From positions 35,658-99,657 of the forward strand of contig CAKSZH010000008.1 in the NCBI GenBank assembly GCA_934525675.1: a stretch of DNA of 64,000 bases, written 5' to 3'. Each line of letters starts with the position of its first letter. Position 1 is the first letter of the stretch. Source of the stretch: an uncultured Eubacteriales bacterium (GTDB taxonomy: Bacteria; Bacillota; Clostridia; Oscillospirales; CAG-272). The notes beneath the pieces were generated by a model that had not been told where the DNA came from, did not search any database, and saw only the letters and a program-made list of their open reading frames with translations. The position numbers were made by a program, and so were the translations under genes. Positions 41,747 to 49,833 of the stretch are shown one piece after another.

Positions 41747-42579
41747 TTGTCGCAGTTCCTCATTTTGTGCCGGAAGAGCAGTGCCGCCGCAATCGCCGCC
41801 AGAACAAGATACGCGCAGACGGTCAGAAGATCCGGCACGAGGCGGTCTCCTGTCTGAAGATTTCCCGTGATAGTCTGCCTTCCGAGATTGACAGCCGGAT
41901 AAAAGGGGAAAAAACGGCAGACGGCTTCAAAATCCCCCATGGTTTCAAGCGGCATCCACGCACCGCTCATCAGCCCGCCGACCGAAAGGATTGCGGACGA
42001 CACGCCGGGCGCCGCGTTTTCGTTCAGCGCACTGCCGATGAATATTCCCGCCGCAACACAGAAGAGAATCATCGGCAGATAGGCAAGGAAAGACAAAAGA
42101 ACCTTTCCGTAGGTGACGGTCATTTCCTTCGTCAACACCCTCCCGAATTCGTCGAGCGCATACCCGTACACACCCGTAATGCCGGCGACGGTCAGCCGGC
42201 TGCCCGAGGTGAGGAGCAGGATCAGCGCGGTCAGATAACAGAGAACGACCTGTGCAAGTCCGACGACGGTTCCGGGAATCGCATAGCCGAGCAGATAATC
42301 CGATACGGTCATGCGGGTCGTGTAAAGCCGCGTGAGAAACGCGGTTGACCGGTCGCGGGACACGAGCAGTGCCATAAAGAGAATAACAAACAGGAAGGAA
42401 AACACGCAGATTCCCGGCGCCAGCCGGTACATCTCAAACCAGTAGGTCTGCCCGGTGAACCCTGCAATCATCTGAAACAAAAGCAGCATCAGAACGGGGA
42501 ATCCCACACAGAAGATGTAACTGAGCGGCGAGCGCAAAATTTCCATGAGATTTCTTTTTGCAAAAATCAATGCACGCAC
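41743..42579 (-). CDS. ABC-2 type transporter permease
   Basis: 278 residues with six transmembrane helices (first SPLSYIFCVGFPVLMLLLFQ) and the conserved ABC-2 closing segment AILSVGGLMSGAWMPLETMG. It is the membrane partner of the ATPase immediately upstream (stop and start one base apart). The pair resembles drug, lantibiotic or lipid exporters, and the substrate cannot be told from sequence. The downstream pseudouridine synthase starts inside its stop codon. Confidence 0.9.
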   Translation of the reverse strand: MRALIFAKRNLMEILRSPLSYIFCVGFPVLMLLLFQMIAGFTGQTYWFEMYRLAPGICVFSFLFVILFMALLVSRDRSTAFLTRLYTTRMTVSDYLLGYAIPGTVVGLAQVVLCYLTALILLLTSGSRLTVAGITGVYGYALDEFGRVLTKEMTVTYGKVLLSFLAYLPMILFCVAAGIFIGSALNENAAPGVSSAILSVGGLMSGAWMPLETMGDFEAVCRFFPFYPAVNLGRQTITGNLQTGDRLVPDLLTVCAYLVLAAIAAALLFRHKMRNCDK

Positions 42580-42580
42580 G

Positions 42581-43321
42581 TCAGTGCACCTCCCCTCTCA
42601 CATATGCGACAAACGCGTCTTCAAAACGGTCCTTGCCGGCACGCACCCTGAGCTCTTCCGCCGTGCCGAGCGCGGTGAGCTTTCCGTCTGCGAGGATCCC
42701 GATCCGGTCGGACAGCTCCTCCGCTTCTTCCATGTAATGCGTCGTCAGGATGACGGTGACGCGCCCGTGCAGGGAAGAAATGACGTCCCACAGCTCGCGC
42801 CGGGCAAGCACGTCAAGTCCGAGCGTCGGCTCGTCGAGAAACAGCACCCCGGGGTCGGAGATGAGCGCCATGGCGATGGACAGGCGGCGCATAAGTCCTC
42901 CGGACAACGTTTTCGCCGTGTTTTTGAGGTGCCCCGTCAGCCCGAACCGCTCCGCCAGTTCCATGGCGTGCGCCTTTGCCGTTTTTTTGTCCTCCCCCGC
43001 GATCCGCGCCATGAACACGAGATTTTCGAATACCGTCAGCTTTTCCGCGACCGCAGTTTCCTGCATGGAGATGCCGATGATCTTTTTGACCGCTTCGCCC
43101 TCCGTGCGGATACTGTGTCCCTCAATCCATGCATCTCCCGCCGTGGGGGCGATCAGACCGGACAGCATCCGTACCGTGGTCGTTTTGCCTGCGCCGTTGA
43201 CGCCGAGCAGGGAAAAGAGTTCCCCGCGATGCACACTCAGGTCCAGCCCTCTGACCGCTTCGCGTCCGCCGTAGCGCTTGCAAAGTCCCTTGATGACGAT
43301 CGCGTCAGTCAATGCTTCCAT
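42581..43321 (-). CDS. ABC exporter ATP-binding protein
   Basis: 246 residues. Walker A GVNGAGKTT at 40-48, Q-loop at ISMQETAV, signature LSGGLMRRLSIAMALI, Walker B VLFLDEPTLGLD, H-loop TTHYMEEAEEL. It belongs to the DrrA/CcmA-type exporter group. GGAGG lies nine bases before the ATG, inside the end of the AbrB-type gene, which it overlaps by 17 bases. It powers the downstream ABC-2 permease. Confidence 0.95.
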   Translation of the reverse strand: MEALTDAIVIKGLCKRYGGREAVRGLDLSVHRGELFSLLGVNGAGKTTTVRMLSGLIAPTAGDAWIEGHSIRTEGEAVKKIIGISMQETAVAEKLTVFENLVFMARIAGEDKKTAKAHAMELAERFGLTGHLKNTAKTLSGGLMRRLSIAMALISDPGVLFLDEPTLGLDVLARRELWDVISSLHGRVTVILTTHYMEEAEELSDRIGILADGKLTALGTAEELRVRAGKDRFEDAFVAYVRGEVH

Positions 43322-43619
43322 CCGTGTCGCCTCCGCTTATTCTGTCGCTTTGGGTGTCTTCACTGTTCTCGCCTGTTTTGCCGCCGTTTTCCGGCTCCTC
43401 CGTCCCCCTGCTCTGGAAGATACGTTCCGCAAACGGCTGGAACACCTCTGTCTTGCAGAGCGCCAGCCCCTGGTTGATGTCCCCGAAGAGCAGCATGGAG
43501 TCGCCCGGCTTCAGCCCGAACACCTCTCTTGCTTCCTTGGGAATCACGATCTGCCCCTTGTCGCTTAATCTGACAACGCCGAAAATATATTTTCCGGCTT
43601 GCTTCGGATCTGTAATCAT
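43305..43619 (-). CDS. AbrB/SpoVT-type transcriptional regulator
   Basis: 104 residues. The N-terminal swapped-hairpin DNA-binding domain is clear (VVRLSDKGQIVIPKEAREVF and GDSMLLFGD). The C-terminal 40 residues are acidic and Gly/Ser/Asp-rich. ATG 43619 was chosen because GGTGGG lies 8-10 bases upstream; the frame continues upstream through the promoter. It heads the exporter operon and is probably a local transition-state or autoregulator of it. A perfect promoter and a 9-bp tandem repeat lie directly ahead. Confidence 0.9.
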   Translation of the reverse strand: MITDPKQAGKYIFGVVRLSDKGQIVIPKEAREVFGLKPGDSMLLFGDINQGLALCKTEVFQPFAERIFQSRGTEEPENGGKTGENSEDTQSDRISGGDTDGSID

Positions 43620-43631
43620 GGTTATCCCACC

Positions 43632-43649
43632 TTTCCAACTTTTCCAACT
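43632..43649 (-). promoter_or_regulatory. Tandem 9-bp repeat, possible operator
   Basis: TTTCCAACT occurs twice in direct contact (AGTTGGAAA on the coding strand), between the -10 of the regulator promoter and its ribosome-binding site. Position suits an autoregulatory operator. Confidence 0.4.
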
Positions 43650-43659
43650 TATCAAAATA

Positions 43660-43688
43660 ATTATACGCCGACGTGTCGCGCTTGTCAA
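43660..43688 (-). promoter_or_regulatory. Consensus sigma-A promoter of the AbrB-exporter operon
   Basis: On the minus strand, TTGACA, 17 bp, TATAAT: a perfect consensus. Confidence 0.85.
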
Positions 43689-43741
43689 GAAATTTTGTGA
43701 GATTTTTCAAAAATCAAATGGAATTTTGTGGGATATGCACA

Positions 43742-43770
43742 TTGACGGGTGGAAGGGAATATGCTATAAT
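43742..43770 (+). promoter_or_regulatory. Sigma-A promoter of trpB
   Basis: TTGACG, 17 bp, TATAAT; transcription would start near 43777, at the head of the T-box leader. Confidence 0.8.
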
Positions 43771-43776
43771 ACAAAA

Positions 43777-44051
43777 AACCGATGAGGAAGAGTAAGTAGA
43801 GACTGACGGAACGTCACAGAGAGCCGCGGGTGGTGGGATCGCGGTACGGGAAACGGTTTTGAATGGGCTTCCGAGGGCGAACCGAACCGGAAACGGTAGG
43901 CAAGACGGAGTGGACGCTTCGTTAAAAAAGGTCTGTGTATCAGAGTGGTACATGAAAAGGCGGACGCGTAAGCGTCAAGCAGGGTGGCACCGCAGGAGAT
44001 CTGAATGTTCAGCTCTTGTCCCGGCAAACAGCACGGGACGGGGGCTTTTTT
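43777..44051 (+). promoter_or_regulatory. Tryptophan T-box leader
   Basis: The T-box sequence AGGGTGGCACCGC (43981-43993) pairs with uncharged tRNA. Stem I is visible: GGAAG near 43785 pairs with CTTCC (43868-43872), enclosing AGTAAGTA and the specifier loop, in which GAA is followed by TGG (43864-43866), a Trp codon. The apical AGAGAGC...GGTGGTGGGA segment is also present. An intrinsic terminator ends the leader. Uncharged tRNA-Trp should allow read-through into trpB. Confidence 0.9.
44011..44051 (+). terminator. T-box regulated terminator
   Basis: AGCTCTTGTCCCG and CGGGACGGGGGCT form 13 pairs (including G-U) around a ten-base loop, followed by TTTTTT. Its left arm lies just after the T-box. 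Confidence 0.85.
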
Positions 44052-44106
44052 CGTTCTTTCCCTCTCCCGCTGACAAGATTACGAAGAACCGGAAAGGAGT
44101 AACATC

Positions 44107-45477
44107 ATGGAAAAACAGCAGATCCCCTACAAGATTTACCTCACGGAAGAAGAGATGCCGCGCAGATGGTACAACCTGCGGGCAGACATGAAGAAAAAGC
44201 CCGCGCCGCTCCTGAACCCCGCAACCGGCAAGCCGGTTACCTTTGACGACCTCCGTCCCGTATTCTGCGACGACCTCATCCGCCAGGAGCTGGACGACAC
44301 CACGCCGTATATCGACATTCCGGACGAAATCTGCGACTTCTACAAGATGTATCGCCCGTCCCCCCTGGTGCGCGCGTACTGCCTAGAAAAGAAGCTGGAC
44401 ACCCCAGCGAAGATTTATTACAAATTTGAAGGCAACAACACGAGCGGCAGCCATAAGCTCAATTCCGCCATCGCACAGGCATACTACGCCAAGCGGCAGG
44501 GGCTTACCGGTGTGACGACCGAAACGGGCGCAGGGCAGTGGGGCACGGCGCTCTCCATGGCGTGTGCATACCTGGGACTTGACTGCAAGGTATTCATGGT
44601 CAAGTGTTCCTATGAGCAGAAGCCGTTCCGCCGCGAGGTCATGCGGACCTACGGTGCGGACGTGACTCCCTCCCCCTCCATGACGACCGAAATCGGCAAG
44701 AAGATCCTCTCGCAGTTCCCCGGAACGACCGGCTCGCTCGGTTGTGCGATCTCCGAGGCGGTGGAATCCGCTCTCACCCATGAGGGATACCGCTATGTGC
44801 TCGGCAGTGTGCTCAATCAGGTGCTTCTGCACCAGTCTGTGATCGGACTGGAAACCAAGACCGCGCTTGACAAATACGGAGTCAAGCCGGATATCATCAT
44901 CGGCTGTGCGGGCGGCGGCTCCAACCTCGGCGGACTGATCTCTCCGTTTGTCGGCGAACAGCTTCGCGGAAAAGCAAAGTACCGCTTTATCGCGGTGGAG
45001 CCCGCGTCCTGCCCCAGCCTGACCCGCGGCAGATTCGCCTATGACTTCTGTGATACGGGACACGTTTGCCCGCTTGCCAAGATGTATACGCTCGGTTCTG
45101 AATACATCCCGTCGGCGAACCACGCAGGCGGACTCCGGTACCACGGCATGAATACGGTGCTTTCCCAGCTTCATGAAGAAGGCATCCTCGAAGCGCGCGC
45201 GGTCGAGCAGACCTCGGTGTTTGAGGCAGCGGAGCTGTTCGCACGGGTCGAAGGGATCCTTCCTGCGCCCGAATCCAGCCACGCAATCCGCGGAGCGATT
45301 GACGAGGCGATGAAGTGTAAGGAGACGGGGGAGGAGAAGACCATTGTCTTCGGGCTGACCGGCACCGGTTACTTTGACATGGTTGCCTACGAGAAGTTCA
45401 ACAACGGCACGATGACGGATTATATCCCCTCGGATGAAGAGCTTGCCGCGAGTTTCGCAAAACTGCCGCAGGTATAA
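44107..45477 (+). CDS. trpB: TrpB2-type tryptophan synthase beta chain
   Basis: 456 residues. GSHKLNSAIAQAYYAK carries the PLP lysine (Lys117), TTETGAGQWGTALS is the catalytic loop, and GCAGGGSNLGG binds the PLP phosphate. GSHK and the long N-terminal domain (YKIYLTEEEMPRRWYNLRAD) are marks of the TrpB2 subgroup rather than canonical TrpB. The enzyme joins indole and serine to make tryptophan. No trpA or other trp gene is nearby, so it may act on free indole. The Trp T-box leader upstream confirms the amino acid. AAAGGAG precedes the ATG. Confidence 0.95.
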   Translation: MEKQQIPYKIYLTEEEMPRRWYNLRADMKKKPAPLLNPATGKPVTFDDLRPVFCDDLIRQELDDTTPYIDIPDEICDFYKMYRPSPLVRAYCLEKKLDTPAKIYYKFEGNNTSGSHKLNSAIAQAYYAKRQGLTGVTTETGAGQWGTALSMACAYLGLDCKVFMVKCSYEQKPFRREVMRTYGADVTPSPSMTTEIGKKILSQFPGTTGSLGCAISEAVESALTHEGYRYVLGSVLNQVLLHQSVIGLETKTALDKYGVKPDIIIGCAGGGSNLGGLISPFVGEQLRGKAKYRFIAVEPASCPSLTRGRFAYDFCDTGHVCPLAKMYTLGSEYIPSANHAGGLRYHGMNTVLSQLHEEGILEARAVEQTSVFEAAELFARVEGILPAPESSHAIRGAIDEAMKCKETGEEKTIVFGLTGTGYFDMVAYEKFNNGTMTDYIPSDEELAASFAKLPQV

Positions 45478-45485
45478 AACAATAC

Positions 45486-45518
45486 AGCCGCCGCGCCATC
45501 CGGCGCGGCGGCTTTTTG
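45486..45518 (+). terminator. Terminator after trpB
   Basis: GCCGCCGCGCC-atcc-GGCGCGGCGGC stem followed by TTTTTG. The following 45519-45740 carries no gene; the string GGCGGCTTTTTCGC recurs at about 45568 and 45626. Confidence 0.9.
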
Positions 45519-45742
45519 TATCCGGCAGGAAATTTTCGTAAAAGGGTGAAAGAGGTGGTTCGCCGGAGGCGGCTTTTTCGCTTTTGCAGAAATGACACGG
45601 CGCGAGAGAAACGCGTGCCACTGCGCGGCGGCTTTTTCGCGTTTGCCGCGGGGTTCCCACATGGGGATGACAGAAGAGCGTACCCGGTGCGGCGAAACGA
45701 CCCGTATATTCGCACGTTTTTTCAAAAATTTCAGAAAACCTA

Positions 45743-45771
45743 TTGACAAGTAAAGCAGTCCGTGCTATACT
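45743..45771 (+). promoter_or_regulatory. Sigma-A promoter of the metal-resistance operon
   Basis: Perfect TTGACA, 17 bp, TATACT. Confidence 0.8.
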
Positions 45772-45779
45772 GCAAACAG

Positions 45780-45803
45780 TTGAACAACAATTCAAATGTT
45801 CAA
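45780..45803 (+). promoter_or_regulatory. Probable ArsR/SmtB-family operator
   Basis: TTGAACA-N10-TGTTCAA inverted repeat just after the -10, the usual type of half-site (TGAACA/TGTTCA) for SmtB/CadC repressors, and located where binding blocks transcription. Confidence 0.7.
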
Positions 45804-45822
45804 TTGAAATGGAGGGAGATAA

Positions 45823-46221
45823 ATGCACGATTCCGAATGCACGACGGAAAAGACCGGAAACACCGGTTCCGTTTCCGAAAAGAATCCCGAATTCATGCAC
45901 GCGCACGAAGCGACGGTCGAGCAGGTACGGAACATCATGCCGGAGGAGGAAACGCTCTTCCGTCTGTCGGAGCTGTTCCGCGTCTTCGGTGACAGCACAC
46001 GGATCCGGATTCTGTACGTCCTCTTTGCCTCCGAAATGTGCGTCTGTGACATTGCGGGACTGCTTGGCATGACCGTTTCGGCAATCTCCCATCAGCTCCG
46101 CGTGCTCAAGGCGGCGGATCTGGTACGCTCCAGACGGGATGGTAAGACCGTGTTCTACGCGCTTGCGGACGATCACGTCAGAACCATCATCGGGCAGGGC
46201 ATGGATCACGTCAACGAGTGA
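45823..46221 (+). CDS. ArsR/SmtB-type metal-sensing repressor (CadC/CzrA-like)
   Basis: 132 residues. A winged helix-turn-helix with MCVCDIAGLLGMTVSAISHQ (Cys-x-Cys of the CadC alpha3 thiol site) and the C-terminal zinc site residues in exact spacing: D-x-H then His 11 residues on and Glu three further (in DDHVRTIIGQGMDHVNE). So both alpha3 Cys and alpha5 sites are present, suggesting Zn, Cd or Pb sensing. GGAGGGAG precedes the ATG. It is first in an operon with an HMA protein and P-type ATPase, and an inverted repeat overlaps the promoter region, implying autorepression. Confidence 0.93.
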   Translation: MHDSECTTEKTGNTGSVSEKNPEFMHAHEATVEQVRNIMPEEETLFRLSELFRVFGDSTRIRILYVLFASEMCVCDIAGLLGMTVSAISHQLRVLKAADLVRSRRDGKTVFYALADDHVRTIIGQGMDHVNE

Positions 46222-46288
46222 CGGCGCGCTCCCAATCTGATTTCAAACCGACGGACCGCACGACCGGCGCCGGAGAAAGGATGTTCCC

Positions 46289-46510
46289 ATGAGAAAAACG
46301 TTTGAACTGGAAGACCTGGATTGCGCGGTATGCGCCGGAAAGATGGAGGAAGCCATCAAAAAAATCGACGGTGTTACCGACGCGTCGGTTGTGTACATGA
46401 CGCAGAAAATGACGGTGGAAGCACCCGATGCGGACTTCGACAAAATCATGAAGCAGGTCGTCAAGGTCTGCCGCAAGGTGGAACCGGACTGCACCATCAA
46501 GGGAGTGTGA
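46289..46510 (+). CDS. Stand-alone heavy-metal-associated (HMA) domain protein
   Basis: 73 residues. A single ferredoxin-like HMA domain with DLDCAVCAGKMEEAI carrying the CxxC metal site. It lies nine bases before the P-type ATPase gene and likely delivers or buffers metal for it. Its sequence is that of the N-terminal domain normally fused to CadA/ZntA, so the ATPase has been split from its metal-binding domain. AAAGGATG precedes the ATG. Confidence 0.9.
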   Translation: MRKTFELEDLDCAVCAGKMEEAIKKIDGVTDASVVYMTQKMTVEAPDADFDKIMKQVVKVCRKVEPDCTIKGV

Positions 46511-46519
46511 GCTTCGGTT

Positions 46520-48409
46520 ATGACCAAAAAACAGAAAAAAGCGCTCGCCCGTATCCTGATAGCGACAGTGTTGCTCGGCGTCGCGGTGCTTCTCGACAAG
46601 CTCGGCGTGTTCGCGGGGCTTGCGTGGTACATTGTCATGCCGATCTACCTCGTGCCGTACTTTATCGTCGGCTGGCAGGTGCTCCGCAAGGCGGGGATCA
46701 ACATTGCGCACGGGCAGATCTTTGATGAAAATTTTCTCATGGCGATTGCAACCGTCGGCGCGCTCTGCATCGGTTTTCTGCCCGACGCGGAACCGGAATA
46801 CGCCGAGGCGGTATTCGTCATGCTCTTCTATCAGGTCGGCGAGCTGTTTGAGAGCATTGCCGTCGGCAAGAGCCGCAAGTCCATTTCGTCGCTCATGGAT
46901 ATCCGTCCCGACAGTGCAAACGTGGAGCGGAACGGCGAGGTCCTGACGGTCGCGCCGGATGAGGTGGCGGTCGGCGAGATCATTCTGGTCAAGCCGGGCG
47001 AAAAAATTCCCCTCGACGGTACCGTGATCGAAGGGCAGTCGTCCCTCAACACGGTTGCCCTGACGGGTGAATCGGTTCCGCGTGACGTGACGGTGGGCGA
47101 CGATGTTATCAGCGGCTGCATCAATCAGTCGGGCCTTATCCGGATCCGGGTGACCAAGCCGTTCGGCGAATCGACGGTTTCAAAGATTCTTGCACTCGTG
47201 GAGAGCGCGGGCGAGAACAAGTCCCGCTCCGAAAATTTCATTACGCGGTTCGCGCGTTGGTACACTCCCGCCGTAGTCATCGGCGCCGTGGTGCTTGCGG
47301 TGGTTCCGCCGCTGGTCTCCGGTTCCTTTGATTTCGGGAAATGGGTGTTCCGCGCACTGGAATTCTTAGTAATCTCCTGTCCCTGCGCACTGGTCATCTC
47401 GGTGCCCTTGTCCTTCTTCGGAGGTATCGGCGGCGCGTCGCGCAAGGGAATTCTCGTAAAAGGCTCCAATTTCATGGAAGCGCTTGCCGACTGTCATACG
47501 GTGGTCTTTGACAAGACGGGAACCCTGACCAAGGGTAACTTCCGCGTGACCGGGGTCAAGCCTGCGGACGGCGTGGAAGCAAACCGGATTCTGGAGCTTG
47601 CCGCACACGCGGAATACGCATCGGATCACCCCGTGGCAAGATCCTTGACCGAGGCATACGGCAAAGAGCCTGACCGTTCCCGGGTATCCTCCGTGGAGGA
47701 GCTGTCCGGCAGAGGAGTCCGCGCCGTTGTGGACGGACTTGTCGTACTTGCCGGCAACGGAAAGCTGCTTGATGAAGCGGGGATCGCACACCCCGATGCC
47801 GACGCGATCGGCACGGTCGTGTACCTTGCCGAAGACGGCAACTATCTTGGAGAGATCGTTATTTCCGACGAGCCGAAGGAGGACGCCAAAGAGGCGATCT
47901 GCGACCTGAAGCAGTCCGGTGTCGGGAAAACCGTCATGCTGACGGGCGACCGCCGCGCGGTTGCCGACGCGGTTGCAGGGCAGCTCGGAATTGATGAGGT
48001 GCGCTCGGAGCTTCTGCCTGCCGGGAAGGTGGCTGAGGTGGAACGTCTGCTTTCGGAAAAGCCTGCGAAATCCACGCTTGCCTTTGTCGGCGACGGCATC
48101 AACGACGCCCCCGTCCTGACCCGCGCGGATGTCGGCGTGGCAATGGGTGCATTCGGTTCGGACGCGGCGATTGAAGCAGCAGACGTGGTGCTGATGGACG
48201 ACAAGCCGTCCAAGCTTGCCGAGGCGATCCGGATTGCGCGCAAGACGCTCCGGATTGTCAGAGAGAACATCGTGTTTTCGCTGGCGGTCAAATTCGTTGT
48301 GCTGATTCTGTGTGCCGTGGTGGGGATCCCCATGACGCTTGCGATCTTTGCGGACGTCGGCGTGCTGGTGCTCGCCATCCTCAACGCGATGCGGGCGCTC
48401 CGTATCTGA
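46520..48409 (+). CDS. Zn/Cd/Pb-translocating P1B-type ATPase
   Basis: 629 residues. Transmembrane metal site CPC in VISCPCALVIS, phosphorylation site DKTGTLTKGNF, HP motif SDHPVARS, nucleotide-binding hinge GDGINDAPVL and the TGES actuator loop (LTGESVPR). Missing N-terminal HMA domain, provided by the gene just upstream. With the CadC-like repressor the assignment is Zn/Cd/Pb export (P1B-2) rather than copper; the copper marker CPC is shared but the regulator and the absent MxxSS-type helix 6-8 copper residues were not checked in detail. Ribosome-binding site is weak, suggesting coupling to the HMA gene. Confidence 0.93.
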   Translation: MTKKQKKALARILIATVLLGVAVLLDKLGVFAGLAWYIVMPIYLVPYFIVGWQVLRKAGINIAHGQIFDENFLMAIATVGALCIGFLPDAEPEYAEAVFVMLFYQVGELFESIAVGKSRKSISSLMDIRPDSANVERNGEVLTVAPDEVAVGEIILVKPGEKIPLDGTVIEGQSSLNTVALTGESVPRDVTVGDDVISGCINQSGLIRIRVTKPFGESTVSKILALVESAGENKSRSENFITRFARWYTPAVVIGAVVLAVVPPLVSGSFDFGKWVFRALEFLVISCPCALVISVPLSFFGGIGGASRKGILVKGSNFMEALADCHTVVFDKTGTLTKGNFRVTGVKPADGVEANRILELAAHAEYASDHPVARSLTEAYGKEPDRSRVSSVEELSGRGVRAVVDGLVVLAGNGKLLDEAGIAHPDADAIGTVVYLAEDGNYLGEIVISDEPKEDAKEAICDLKQSGVGKTVMLTGDRRAVADAVAGQLGIDEVRSELLPAGKVAEVERLLSEKPAKSTLAFVGDGINDAPVLTRADVGVAMGAFGSDAAIEAADVVLMDDKPSKLAEAIRIARKTLRIVRENIVFSLAVKFVVLILCAVVGIPMTLAIFADVGVLVLAILNAMRALRI

Positions 48410-48433
48410 CCGGATTTCTTCGCGGTAAAAAAC

Positions 48434-48464
48434 AAAGCCGACGCGGAACGCGTCGGCTTTTTTA
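48434..48464 (+). terminator. Terminator of the metal-resistance operon
   Basis: AAAGCCGACGCG-gaa-CGCGTCGGCTTT stem followed by TTTT. Confidence 0.9.
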
Positions 48465-48573
48465 TTGTGCCCGGTCGGACACAGGAACCTGCCAGGTACA
48501 GAGAAACGGGTTCGGAGAAACTGCCGGAGCATTCCCCGGCGGGAACCCGGAACGAACGGCGGATCCGTCCGAG

Positions 48574-49527
48574 TCAGGAGTTCTGTCTGTCCGGTGGGAT
48601 TTCGGGCTTTGCTTCTTCCTTTCTTCCGAACATCTGTGCGCCGATGACGCCCGCGACGATGAGGACGATACAAAGCGCGGTCAGCCAGGTGAAGTTTGCG
48701 CGTTCGGTGGGGAAGATGATGACGCTGAACACGGCGGTCGTGACGGTGGAGATTCCCGAAAACAGCATTGCCTGCGACACGGGGAGGTAGGTCATGGAGT
48801 AGTTGTAGGCGACATATTCCACAGCGGAGGACAGGATACCGAGCGCCAGGACGCAAAGCACGAACCTGGGGTTTGCGAGCGGGCGGACGAGTGCGGAGAG
48901 GTCGCCGATATTTTCAATGACGGCGAGAAGATCGACGAGCACCATGCCCGAGAAGAAACAGCCGAAGGTGCGTTCAAACGCGCCGAATTCCTTGGCGCTT
49001 CCGCGGCTGATAAGCCCGTAGCCGACGCCTGACGCGACGGTGAGAAGCAGAAACAGGACACCCTCAAGTGACACCGAGCCGTCGTTCTTTCCCTGAAGCG
49101 AGAGAATGACGACGCCGGCGACCGAGAGCACGCTGAACACGATCTGCAAAGCGGTCGGGATCTCACGCAGGAAGATGGCGCCGAAGGCGAGCGCGAAGAC
49201 CGGCATGAGTGCGACCATGACGGCGGTGAAGGTGGTGCTTGTGTTGCATTTGAGCGCGTAGTTGGTACCGATGTAATAAAGGAGCGGGTCGCACACGCCC
49301 ATAAAGAGGAGCGGGAGCAGCTTTTTGCCTCTGCCGCGAAGGTTACATTTCACGATGGGGAGGGGAATACAGACCGCCATGGCGAGTACGCAGATGGTAC
49401 ACTGGTAGGCAAGCAGGACGATGGGGGAAACCTCGTCGATGATGAGGTTTGAAAAAATAAAGTTGAAGCCGAGGATCGCATTCGCGCCGACCCCGGCGAC
49501 GATCGCGGTCAGTTTGCGGTGTTTCAT
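48574..49527 (-). CDS. EamA family (DMT superfamily) transporter
   Basis: 317 residues with ten transmembrane helices in two EamA repeats (AIVAGVGANAILGFNFIFSN and, in the second half, VASGVGYGLISRGSAKEFGA). Members export amino acids or other small metabolites; the substrate here is unknown. ATG 49527 follows GAAAGAAGGT; 15 further codons upstream are open but unsupported. The charged tail GRKEEAKPEIPPDRQNS is typical of this group. The promoter is 50-75 bp upstream and no terminator was found downstream before the convergent metal operon terminator. Confidence 0.9.
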   Translation of the reverse strand: MKHRKLTAIVAGVGANAILGFNFIFSNLIIDEVSPIVLLAYQCTICVLAMAVCIPLPIVKCNLRGRGKKLLPLLFMGVCDPLLYYIGTNYALKCNTSTTFTAVMVALMPVFALAFGAIFLREIPTALQIVFSVLSVAGVVILSLQGKNDGSVSLEGVLFLLLTVASGVGYGLISRGSAKEFGAFERTFGCFFSGMVLVDLLAVIENIGDLSALVRPLANPRFVLCVLALGILSSAVEYVAYNYSMTYLPVSQAMLFSGISTVTTAVFSVIIFPTERANFTWLTALCIVLIVAGVIGAQMFGRKEEAKPEIPPDRQNS

Positions 49528-49575
49528 AGAGTACCTTCTTTCAAAAGTATGGAAGACGAGGGGGACAAACACTTT

Positions 49576-49604
49576 ATTTTAGCACATCCGGGAAAGAAAA
49601 GCAA
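49576..49604 (-). promoter_or_regulatory. Sigma-A promoter for the EamA gene
   Basis: On the minus strand TTGCTT, 17 bp, TAAAAT. Confidence 0.55.
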
Positions 49605-49641
49605 GGGATACGGGAAAGAAACGCTCCGCCTGCCGGCGGGG

Positions 49642-49669
49642 CACCCGCGAAGCGGGGATCCGGCGGCGG
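49642..49669. repeat. Dispersed 28-bp repeat, copy 2 (reverse orientation)
   Basis: CACCCGCGAAGCGGGGATCC and GGCGGCGG, the reverse complement of 2872-2899 with one mismatch. Confidence 0.6.
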
Positions 49670-49833
49670 AGCGAGGGGAGGGGATGAACTTGAAAATCCG
49701 GGGGTAGTCGGTTCCGGGGAGAAAACCGGGAGGGCGGGGAAAAGAAACCGGGGGGAACAAGCCCGTTTCAACGGAAGTATCCTGCACGCATGAAACACGC
49801 GGATGCGGGCAAAACTGAATCCGAGGTGATACA

